Below, piece after piece: positions 16,728 through 23,954 of a DNA stretch of 64,000 nt (its first letter is position 1; the number at the start of each line of letters is the position of its first letter). Location: assembly GCF_008824185.1 (NCBI RefSeq), contig NZ_CP044425.1:434001-498000 (forward strand), given 5' to 3'. A program made the position numbers and the translations under genes. The stretch comes from Paracoccus pantotrophus. Its GTDB lineage: Bacteria; Pseudomonadota; Alphaproteobacteria; Rhodobacterales; Rhodobacteraceae. The notes below the pieces were generated by a model that worked only from the letters and a program-made list of their open reading frames with translations, was not told the origin of the DNA and ran no database searches.

Positions 16728-18647
16728 TCAGGCGGCCGGCGCCACATGCCGCAAACCGCGGGCCGCCTGCCGGATGGCCTGCGCCTCGGCGCCGTCCAGA
16801 CGCTGCGCCAGCCGGTCGAGGCTGGGGCCGGCGCGGCCGGCGTCGCGGGCGATGCGCGCCAGCCGCCGCCGGGCCAGCCCCGCCGCGCGTCGGGTCGGGT
16901 CCGGCGTGTCGGGCGCGGCCAGCAGCGCGTGGCAGCGCATCGCGGCATGGGCCAGGGTCAGAATGGCAAGGCTTTGCGCCAGCGCCCGGTCGCGCGCCCC
17001 GGCCAGCCGCTCGGAAAGCCGCACCAGCCGCAGCGCACGATGATACAGCCGCGCCTGCCAGACCCTGCGGCGCGCCAGCGCATCCGGGTTGTCGGCGATT
17101 GCGGCCAGATCGCGCAGCATCATCTGCACCAGGTGCCGCTGGCGGCGTTGCAGGCTGACCGGATAGACCAGCCGGTAACCGGCCCAGGCCGTCAGCGGCG
17201 CGGCCAGGACCGCCAGCCCCTTCAGCAGCAGGTCCGGCAAGCCTTCCTGCAGCGGCAGATGCGGCTGCGACATCAGCAACAGGATCATGCTGTAATCCGT
17301 GGCGGCCAGCATGGTCCGGCGGTGTCCGGCCAAAAGCGGTGCCAGCATCAGCAAGGGCACCAGCATCAGGATCTGCTGCAATTCGGTCCGGGCCAGGGGC
17401 CAGAGCAGCCAGTGGCACAGGATCGCCGCCACCATGCCGAGCGCCTGCCCGGCGCTGACGTGGCGCATCATCTGGGCCGGGTTCTCGAAGGTCGAGAACA
17501 GCGAGATCATCACCGACAGGCCCAGCAGCATGAAGGGGCCGAGGCTCCAGCCGGTGGCCAGCCAGATCAGGCCGAACAGCAGCATCGCCCCGCCGGCACG
17601 CAACCCGGCCTCGCGTGCGCCGATCCAGTCGCGATGCAGCGCCACCGGCGGCGGCGCAGCAGGCGGGACGGGATGCGCATCCCAGCCGCGCAGCGCCTCG
17701 GCCAGCCCCTGCACCAGCCGGCGCAGCTCGTCATCGCCCTCGGGGGTGGCAAGGATGCGGCACGCCGCCGCCGCATCGCCGCGATCCAGCGCCCCCGCCG
17801 CATCGGCCAGCCGCCGCGCCAGCGGCACCGGCACCGGCGCCGCGCCCTCGGCCCGCAGCAGCAGCGGCATGGCGGCAAGCAGCACCGCCCGGCTGGCCCG
17901 CACCTCGCGCCGCGAGCGCAGCGAACCGGCGGCATGGGGATCGAGGCCCTCCTCCAGCGCGGCGATGCGCGACAGCAGCGCCCGGCCCTCGGCCGGCGCC
18001 GTTCCGGCCAGATGGCGCAGCAGATCGACCAGCAGGCCGCCGATGCGGGCGCGCAGATCGGCGACACCGCCCTGCCCGGCCAGGAAATAGCCGGCCAGCG
18101 TCGCCACCACGACCCCGGTCAGCACCGTCGCCAACCGGTCGGCGCCCAGATGCAGCACCCGGTCGGGATGCGCCGTGTCCAGCAGCGCCACCATCGAGGC
18201 CGAATAGCCCGCCAGCACCGTGCCATAGGCGATAAAGCCGCGCTGGAGATTGCCGGCCCAGGTGCAAAGCCCGACCCAGAGCGCCAGCCCCAGCACCAGG
18301 ATCCCCGGATGCAGCGGCGCGCCCAGCACCAGCAGCACCCCCGCCCCCGTGCCGACCAGCGTCCCGGCAAAGCGGAAGAAGGCCTTTTCGAGCAATTGCC
18401 CGCGCAAGGGCTGCGCCGCCGCCCAGACCGACATGCCAGACCATTGCGGATGCTCCAGCCCCATGGCCCAGGCGACCAGAACCGCAAGGCAGCAGGCCAG
18501 TGCCGTGCGGCTGGCAAAGCACAGCCTGCCCCGTCGAAGCCGCGCCGCAGCAGCCAGTCCGCGCTCATTCCTGCCCGACCGCCAGCCTGTGGGCGATGCG
18601 CGCCTCGATCCGGGACAGGTGGCGCAGCATCTCGTCCAGCGCGGCAT
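16728..18647 (-). CDS. FUSC family inner-membrane protein, probable frameshift at 5' end
   Basis: Fusaric-acid-resistance-like (FUSC/AaeB) membrane protein, about 610-639 residues. It has two clusters of hydrophobic helices, the first beginning ASRTALACCLAVLVAWAMGLEHPQW and the second near PVALHRDWIGAREAGLRAGG, separated and followed by cytosolic helical regions. The family is tied to efflux of aromatic acids. The open frame reaches an ATG at 18647, which overlaps the upstream MarR gene by 83 bp and has no ribosome site. A natural start, ATG 18568 in an ATGA overlap with the MarR stop, is in another frame. One extra G in the G4 run at 18529-18532 would join it smoothly. The real start is therefore unsettled. 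Confidence 0.75.
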   Translation of the reverse strand: MPRWTRCCATCPGSRRASPTGWRSGRNERGLAAAARLRRGRLCFASRTALACCLAVLVAWAMGLEHPQWSGMSVWAAAQPLRGQLLEKAFFRFAGTLVGTGAGVLLVLGAPLHPGILVLGLALWVGLCTWAGNLQRGFIAYGTVLAGYSASMVALLDTAHPDRVLHLGADRLATVLTGVVVATLAGYFLAGQGGVADLRARIGGLLVDLLRHLAGTAPAEGRALLSRIAALEEGLDPHAAGSLRSRREVRASRAVLLAAMPLLLRAEGAAPVPVPLARRLADAAGALDRGDAAAACRILATPEGDDELRRLVQGLAEALRGWDAHPVPPAAPPPVALHRDWIGAREAGLRAGGAMLLFGLIWLATGWSLGPFMLLGLSVMISLFSTFENPAQMMRHVSAGQALGMVAAILCHWLLWPLARTELQQILMLVPLLMLAPLLAGHRRTMLAATDYSMILLLMSQPHLPLQEGLPDLLLKGLAVLAAPLTAWAGYRLVYPVSLQRRQRHLVQMMLRDLAAIADNPDALARRRVWQARLYHRALRLVRLSERLAGARDRALAQSLAILTLAHAAMRCHALLAAPDTPDPTRRAAGLARRRLARIARDAGRAGPSLDRLAQRLDGAEAQAIRQAARGLRHVAPAA

Positions 18648-19026
18648 CGTCCAGATCGGCCAGCAGCTCCGCCTCGATCCGGTCCAGCAGCCGGCGCAGG
18701 CGCGCCACCTCGTCCCGGCCGGCGGCGGTCAGCAGGATGCGGCGGGCACGGCGGTCGGCGGGATCGGGCCGGCGCTCGACCAGGCCGCGGCCCTCCAGCA
18801 GATCCAGCAGCCGCACCAGCGTCGAGCCGTCCAGCGCCAGCCTTGCGGCAAGCTCGGTCTGGCTGATGCCGTCGCCGCCCTCGGCCAGATGGATGAGCGG
18901 CGCCCAGGTCGCATCGGTCAGCCCGGCCGGGGCCAGGGCCTGCTCGACGGCCCGCCGCCACTGGCGGCCGAGCGTCACGAAATAGCGGCCGAAACCGCCG
19001 CGCGCAGGGGTCGGATGATTGGTCAT
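18565..19026 (-). CDS. MarR family regulator upstream of FUSC gene
   Basis: A 153-residue MarR-type repressor. GISQTELAARLALDGSTLVRLLDLLEGRGL is the DNA-binding helix-turn-helix and RRPDPADRRARRILLT the wing. It is immediately followed by the FUSC gene on the same strand, the classic regulator-exporter pair for aromatic compound efflux. A very AT-rich perfect palindrome 14-47 bp upstream of its ATG is the obvious operator, so the pair is probably autoregulated and induced by a small aromatic ligand. Confidence 0.87.
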   Translation of the reverse strand: MTNHPTPARGGFGRYFVTLGRQWRRAVEQALAPAGLTDATWAPLIHLAEGGDGISQTELAARLALDGSTLVRLLDLLEGRGLVERRPDPADRRARRILLTAAGRDEVARLRRLLDRIEAELLADLDDAALDEMLRHLSRIEARIAHRLAVGQE

Positions 19027-19030
19027 GATG

Positions 19031-19073
19031 ATACATGTATGTCAAAATAATTTGTATTGCAAATTATTTTGAC
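19031..19073. promoter_or_regulatory. Long palindromic operator upstream of marR-FUSC
   Basis: Two adjacent elements: ATACATGTAT (19031-19040, perfect 10-bp palindrome), then 14-nt perfect arms GTCAAAATAATTTG (19041-19054) and its complement (19060-19073) around a 5-nt spacer. The sequence is strikingly AT-rich against its surroundings and sits 5-47 bp before the MarR start codon, where a repressor would block the promoter. Confidence 0.7.
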
Positions 19074-19154
19074 GGCCAATGAATCCCGGCAAGGCACGGC
19101 GACAGTTTCCCAGCGCGACGCTGCGCCGGCGTCCCGGTCCTGCCCCCCGGTCCC

Positions 19155-19180
19155 GCCCCCAGGTTTCGCCCCCAGGTTTC
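19155..19180. repeat. Two tandem 13-nt repeats in the marR/phytase-like gap
   Basis: GCCCCCAGGTTTC occurs twice head to tail (19155-19167, 19168-19180) followed by a degenerate GCCCCGCG. No function is evident. The remaining part of the 257-bp gap holds the operator and PHO-box candidates. Confidence 0.5.
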
Positions 19181-19199
19181 GCCCCGCGCAGCCGGAGAA

Positions 19200-19217
19200 A
19201 TGACATCAAACTGTCCG
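19200..19217 (+). promoter_or_regulatory. Candidate PHO box upstream of phytase-like esterase
   Basis: ATGACATCAAACTGTCCG matches the enterobacterial PHO box CTGTCATAAAACTGTCAC at 13 of 18 positions by direct comparison, with the second half-site CTGTC exact. It ends 66 bp before the start codon, where PhoB would contact a promoter. AACCGTTGC is also directly repeated with an 11-bp period just downstream. Confidence 0.4.
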
Positions 19218-19283
19218 CCAACCGTTGCCGAACCGTTGCATGCCGGCCCTAGCGTCCGCGCGACCCGCATCCCAGGAGTTGCC

Positions 19284-21539
19284 ATGACCGCCCGCCTGCT
19301 TTCCGCCGCCTCGATGCTTGCGCTTCTTGCCGGCCCCGCCCTGTCCGAAAGCTTCAACCGCATCGCCTCCATCCCGGTCATCGCCAACATGGCCGAGGGC
19401 GAAGACAGGGCGCGCGCTTCCTCGGCCGAGATCGTCTCGGCCTCGCCCGACGGCATGACGCTGATCTATACTGACAGCCCGTTGGGCGTGGTCGGGCTGA
19501 TCGACATCCGCGATCCCAGGGCGCCGAAACCGCTGGGCAATGTCGCGCTGCAGGGCGAGCCGACGACCGCCCATATCATCGGCACGCACGCTTTCGTCGG
19601 CGTGAACACCTCGGAAAGCCGTGCCAAACCCTCGGGCCGGCTTGCCGTGGTCGATCTGGACAGCGCGGCCGAGGTGGCCTCTTGCGACCTGGGCGGCCAG
19701 CCGGATTCGGTGGCGGTGGCGCCGGACGGCAGCTTCCTGGCCGTGGCGATCGAGAACGAGCGCGACGAGGAGGCGGGCGACGGCGGCTTGCCGCAGATGC
19801 CCGCCGGTTTCCTGGCCAAGCTGCCCATCCGCGACGGCATGCCCGATTGCGCGGCGCTTGAGCGGATCGACCTGACCGGCCTGGCCGGCATCGCCCCCGA
19901 AGACCCCGAACCCGAATTCGTCGACATCAACGAGGCGGGCGAGATCGTCGTCACGCTTCAGGAAAACAACCACATCGCCGTCATCGGCGCCGACGGCCGG
20001 GTCGCCGCGCATTTTCCGGCCGGCGCCGTGGCGCTGGAGAATGTCGATACCAGGACCGATGGCAGGCTGGACTTTTCCGGCAAGACCGACCCGATCCCGC
20101 GCGAACCCGACGGGGTGAAATGGATCGACGCCGACCATTTCGTCACCGCCAACGAAGGCGACTGGAAGGGCGGCTCGCGCGGCTTCACCATCTGGAACAA
20201 GGACGGCACGGTCGTTTCCGAATCCGGCGCCACGCTGGAACATGCCATCGCCGAGATCGGCCACTATCCCGAAAAACGCTCGAAATCCAAAGGGGTCGAG
20301 ATCGAAAGCGTCGAGTTCGCCCGCTTTGGCGAGACGCCCTATCTGTTCGTGCTGTCCGAGCGTGCCTCGGTCGTGGCGGTCTATGACCTGACCGACCCGG
20401 CAGCGCCGCAACTGACCCAGATCCTGCCCTCGGGCATCTCGCCCGAAGGGGCGGTCGCCATCCCGGCGCGCAACCTGTTCGTCACCGCCAACGAGGCCGA
20501 CCTGGGCGAGGATGGCGCGGCACGGGCGCATGTGATGATCTTCGAGCGCAGCATCGCGGAACCGGCCTATCCCATGCTGACCTCGGCCGGCGCCGACGGG
20601 CTGATCGGCTGGGGTGCGCTTGGTGCGCTGGCCTCGGCCCCCGGGCGCGAGGACCGGCTGTTCGCCGCCTCGGACAGCGTCTATTCCGCCATGCCCTCGA
20701 TCTACGAGATCGACACCGGCACGAAACCGGCGCGGATCGTGAAGCAGACCATCGTCACCCGCGGCGGCGATCCGGCGCAAAAGCTCGACATCGAGGGTCT
20801 GACCTCGGATGGCGAAGGCGGCTTCTGGCTGGCGAACGAGGGCGATGCGGCCAAGCTGGTGCCCCACGCAATCCTGCATGTGAACGAGACGGGCGAGATC
20901 ACGCAGGAAATCGCCCTGCCCGCCGTATTGCTGGCGCATCAGACCCGCTTCGGCGCCGAGGGCATCGCCAAGGTGGGCAACACGCTTTGGGTCGCGATGC
21001 AGCGCGAATGGGGCGACGATCCGCAGGGTCAGGTGAAGCTGCTGGCCTATGATCTCGATGCCGGGGAATGGGGCGCAGTGCGCTATCCGCTGGAGCCGAA
21101 GGGCGAGGGCTGGATGGGCCTGTCGGAAATCGCGGTGAAGGGCGGGCACGCCTATGTCATCGAGCGCGACAACCTGATCGGCGACAAGGCGGCGGTGAAG
21201 AAGATCTTCCGCGTGGCGCTGGCCGACCTGCAGCCGGCCCCGCTGGACGGCGAGTTGCCGGTCGTCGCCAAGGAAGAAGTCCGCGACCTGATCCCGGAAC
21301 TGCGGGCGCTGACCAACGGCTATGTCGTGGACAAGGTCGAGGGGCTGGCCTTCGACGCACGGGGCGACGCCTGGGTGGTGACCGACAATGACGGCGTGGA
21401 CGACAGTTCGGGCGAAACGCTGTTCTGGAACCTTGGCGCTGTGATGCCATGGGCAGGGCCGGCGCCGGCCCTGCCCGTCAATAGCGCAGCCGGGCGTAAT
21501 AGGAATGCTCGGCCGCCGCGCGCGCCTGGCCCAGGGTGA
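19284..21539 (+). CDS. Secreted esterase-like phytase-domain protein
   Basis: Exported protein of about 751 residues. A signal peptide (MTARLLSAASMLALLAGPALSES) is followed by a beta-propeller-like N-terminal half (LIDIRDPRAPKPLG, VAVAPDGSFLAVAIENE) and a C-terminal phytase-like/esterase-like domain (DIEGLTSDGEGGFWLANEGD, VDKVEGLAFDARGDAWVVTDNDG). Such proteins are thought to release phosphate from organic esters in the periplasm. CAGGAG precedes the ATG. The natural C-terminus seems to be GETLFWNLG. Beyond it the frame runs through a perfect terminator palindrome and 62 bp into the convergent gene. A TGA in the +1 frame at 21442-21444 suggests a small indel removed the native stop. Confidence 0.8.
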   Translation: MTARLLSAASMLALLAGPALSESFNRIASIPVIANMAEGEDRARASSAEIVSASPDGMTLIYTDSPLGVVGLIDIRDPRAPKPLGNVALQGEPTTAHIIGTHAFVGVNTSESRAKPSGRLAVVDLDSAAEVASCDLGGQPDSVAVAPDGSFLAVAIENERDEEAGDGGLPQMPAGFLAKLPIRDGMPDCAALERIDLTGLAGIAPEDPEPEFVDINEAGEIVVTLQENNHIAVIGADGRVAAHFPAGAVALENVDTRTDGRLDFSGKTDPIPREPDGVKWIDADHFVTANEGDWKGGSRGFTIWNKDGTVVSESGATLEHAIAEIGHYPEKRSKSKGVEIESVEFARFGETPYLFVLSERASVVAVYDLTDPAAPQLTQILPSGISPEGAVAIPARNLFVTANEADLGEDGAARAHVMIFERSIAEPAYPMLTSAGADGLIGWGALGALASAPGREDRLFAASDSVYSAMPSIYEIDTGTKPARIVKQTIVTRGGDPAQKLDIEGLTSDGEGGFWLANEGDAAKLVPHAILHVNETGEITQEIALPAVLLAHQTRFGAEGIAKVGNTLWVAMQREWGDDPQGQVKLLAYDLDAGEWGAVRYPLEPKGEGWMGLSEIAVKGGHAYVIERDNLIGDKAAVKKIFRVALADLQPAPLDGELPVVAKEEVRDLIPELRALTNGYVVDKVEGLAFDARGDAWVVTDNDGVDDSSGETLFWNLGAVMPWAGPAPALPVNSAAGRNRNARPPRAPGPG
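21451..21476. terminator. Perfect 26-nt palindrome between convergent genes
   Basis: Centre at 21463/21464, arms of 13 nt beginning GGGCAGGGCC. It lies one base beyond the stop of the minus-strand exonuclease gene and just after the likely native end of the phytase-like gene. It is therefore probably a bidirectional terminator, though no T-tract follows on either strand. Confidence 0.6.
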
Positions 21540-23592
21540 CGATGCCCCGCGCCTTCAGCAGCGGCAGCAGGCGCAGGAACACCTCGGCCGTCACCAGCGC
21601 ATCGCTCAGCGCGTTGTGGCGCTGGGTGATCTCGACCCCCAGCCGCGCCGCGATGGCTTCCAGCGAATGCGAGGGCTCGTGCGGCTGGGCGATGCTGGCC
21701 AGCAGCAGCGTATCCAGCACCGGCTGATCGAAGCGCAGCCCGGTCGCCGCCTCTTTCATCTGCAAAAAGCGCATGTCGAAGGCGACGTTGTGGCCGACCA
21801 GCACCGTGTCCGCGGCATAGGCGTGGAAGGCCGGCAGCACCGCGGCGATGCGGGGCTGGCCCTGCACCATCTCGGGGCGGATGCCGTGATAGGGGATGGA
21901 TTCGGGCGGAATCTCGCGGCCCGGATCGACCAGCTGGTCGAAACGCTCGCCACGCAGCATCTTGCCGTTCAGGATGCGCAGCGCGCCGATCTGGATGATC
22001 TCGTCGCCCTGCGCCGGGTTCAGGCCGGTCGTCTCGGTGTCGAAGACGGTATAGCTCAGCCGCTCCAGCAGCTGGTCGTCCAGCGAGCGGCTGGAATCGC
22101 TGGCCGCGAACAGGTCGAAATCATAGAATTCCGGCCGCGTCTCCAGCGCCTCGGCCTCGGGCCCGGCCGAGGCAGTCGGCAGCAGGAAGCGGAAAAAGGA
22201 CAGGCCGGCCGGGCGGTCCTGCTCCAGCCACAATTCGCCGCCATGCCGCTCGGCGATGTCGCGGGCGGCGGCCTGCGCGCCGCCATCGCCGCCCGCGGCC
22301 GGGGCGGCCGGATCGAGCGGCCAGACCAGGTCCAGATGCGCCCAGCCCGGCGTCGCGGCAGGCGCAAGGCGCAGCGTCAGGGACGGCATGCCCTGCGGCC
22401 CCGACAGCGATTCTGCCAGCGCGCCAAGCGCCTGGATCAGCGAAAAGCTGTCCAGTCGCAGCCACAAACCGTCATCGGCGCTTTCCACCTTGGCCACCCG
22501 CCCGGTCTGCGCCAGCACATGCTGCGCCGCCGCCGCCAGCAGGTCGTCGCCCAGCATCTCCTGCAGGGGCCAGCGGGTCAGGATCTCTTGCGAGGCATCG
22601 GCCGTCATCGCCGCCAGCCGCTGGCCCATGGCCGCCACCTCGTCGCGGACGATGGCGTGGAAGCCGTCGCGCTCGGCCGGCTCCAGGTCGGGATAATCCA
22701 GCATGTCCAGCGCCGCGCCCATATTGGCCAGCGAGGCGCGGCTGGCCTCGGTCAGCTCGGTCAGGCGGCGGTCGCGGCGGGACTGGGCGGCATAATCCTG
22801 GGTGATGTCGTCAAGCAGCAGCACATAGCCGCTGATCGCGCCCGCCTGCGGCCGCACCGGCGCCAGCACGACATGCAGCAGGCTGCCGGTGGTGGTGGTG
22901 GTGACGAATTGCGCCGAAACCGCCGTGTCGCCCCGCGCGATATGGCGGTCCACCGTCTCGCGCGCATGCTCGATCAGCGCGCGGTCGATCACCGCGTGGA
23001 TCGAGCGGCCCAGCCCGATCGCCTCGGCCCCGCCGGCAAGCTGCCCACCCGAGACGCGATGGAACAGCCCGCGGGCATGGTCATTGTAAAGCAGGATGCG
23101 GCCGTCGAGATTGCAGACCACGACGCTTTGGCGCAGCTCGGCCATCAGCGCGCCAAGCTGGTCGCGTTCCTGCGCCACCTTCTCTTGCGCCTCGGCCACC
23201 AGCCGGGCCATGTCGGTCTGCAGGGTCTGGCGCTGGTCGGCCAGCCGGTTCACCGCATCGGCCAGCCCGGCCAGCGCACCATCCGCCTGCGGCCGCGGCG
23301 CGTCGGCATTCCCGGCCAAGAGCCGCGCGGCATCGGCCAGCCGCGCCGGTGCCTCGACATGGCGGGCATGAAGCCGCGCCGCCCACCAGCCCGTCAGCGC
23401 CGCGCCCACCAGCCACCAGCCGAACAGGATCGCGCCGCTGGCTTGCAGCGCCGGGGCCAAGGCGGCGCCCAGCCCCCCGCGCGGCCCCAGGGGCAGCGAG
23501 GCATAAAACAGCCCCGCGCCCAGCAGCGCCCAAAGCGCCAGCGCCAGCCCCGGCGCGGCGGCAAGCAGCAGGCGGCGCGGCCCGGGCCTCAT
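21478..23592 (-). CDS. Membrane-anchored PAS / degenerate kinase / DEDDh 3'-5' exonuclease fusion
   Basis: A 704-residue protein with an unusual order. There are two transmembrane helices (about 8-32 and 50-72), a coiled linker (110-150), and a PAS-like domain (about 152-270, starting LRQSVVVCNLDGRILLYND). A helical pair follows at 270-330, placed like a kinase dimerisation domain but with ASLANM where the phospho-accepting histidine should be. Next comes a degraded ATPase-like region (350-470) and finally a DnaQ-type exonuclease. The nuclease motifs are intact: DTETTG (Asp518, Glu520), HNVAFD (Asp606), and His659 with Asp664. It is the last gene of the symporter-kinase operon, with an ATGA overlap with the receiver gene. 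The nucleic acid substrate is unknown. Confidence 0.85.
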   Translation of the reverse strand: MRPGPRRLLLAAAPGLALALWALLGAGLFYASLPLGPRGGLGAALAPALQASGAILFGWWLVGAALTGWWAARLHARHVEAPARLADAARLLAGNADAPRPQADGALAGLADAVNRLADQRQTLQTDMARLVAEAQEKVAQERDQLGALMAELRQSVVVCNLDGRILLYNDHARGLFHRVSGGQLAGGAEAIGLGRSIHAVIDRALIEHARETVDRHIARGDTAVSAQFVTTTTTGSLLHVVLAPVRPQAGAISGYVLLLDDITQDYAAQSRRDRRLTELTEASRASLANMGAALDMLDYPDLEPAERDGFHAIVRDEVAAMGQRLAAMTADASQEILTRWPLQEMLGDDLLAAAAQHVLAQTGRVAKVESADDGLWLRLDSFSLIQALGALAESLSGPQGMPSLTLRLAPAATPGWAHLDLVWPLDPAAPAAGGDGGAQAAARDIAERHGGELWLEQDRPAGLSFFRFLLPTASAGPEAEALETRPEFYDFDLFAASDSSRSLDDQLLERLSYTVFDTETTGLNPAQGDEIIQIGALRILNGKMLRGERFDQLVDPGREIPPESIPYHGIRPEMVQGQPRIAAVLPAFHAYAADTVLVGHNVAFDMRFLQMKEAATGLRFDQPVLDTLLLASIAQPHEPSHSLEAIAARLGVEITQRHNALSDALVTAEVFLRLLPLLKARGIVTLGQARAAAEHSYYARLRY

Positions 23593-23954
23593 GCCAGCAT
23601 CTCGCGGATGCGCACGATCAGTTCGCGGGTCGAGAAGGGCTTGGTCACATAGGCATCCGCCCCCGCCCCCATGCCGCGGGCGATGTCGGTGTCGCGGCCC
23701 TTGGCGGTCAGCATCAGGATGCGGATGCCGGAAAGGTCGGGATCGGCGCGTACCGCCTCGCAGACCTCGAAGCCGCTCATGCCCGGCATGGCCGCATCCA
23801 GCAGCACCAGCCGCGGTCGCTCGCCGCGGATCATCGCCAGCGCCTGGGTACCGTCGGGCGCAACCAGCACCTCGTAGCCCTCGCGCTTGAGCATGAAGGA
23901 CAGCGAGACAACGATATTCGGCTCGTCATCCGCGATCAGCACCCTCTCCGTCAT
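23589..23954 (-). CDS. Stand-alone receiver domain response regulator
   Basis: A 121-residue CheY-like protein without an output domain. Acidic pocket Asp9/Asp10, phospho-acceptor Asp53 (LLDAAMPGMSG), conserved Thr in MLTAKG and Lys in VTKPFS are all present. Its start overlaps the kinase stop (ATGA) and its stop overlaps the exonuclease start (ATGA). GGGAGGG lies upstream of its ATG. The adjacent kinase is the obvious donor. The lack of DNA-binding domain means the signal must pass to another protein, the PAS-exonuclease or a distant LuxR-type regulator; both are speculation. Confidence 0.92.
   Translation of the reverse strand: MTERVLIADDEPNIVVSLSFMLKREGYEVLVAPDGTQALAMIRGERPRLVLLDAAMPGMSGFEVCEAVRADPDLSGIRILMLTAKGRDTDIARGMGAGADAYVTKPFSTRELIVRIREMLA

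Noticed and set aside
16641..18866. Open frame of 741 codons antisense to the FUSC gene.
   Set aside because: Repetitive R/Q/H/P composition, while the opposite strand encodes a clear membrane protein.
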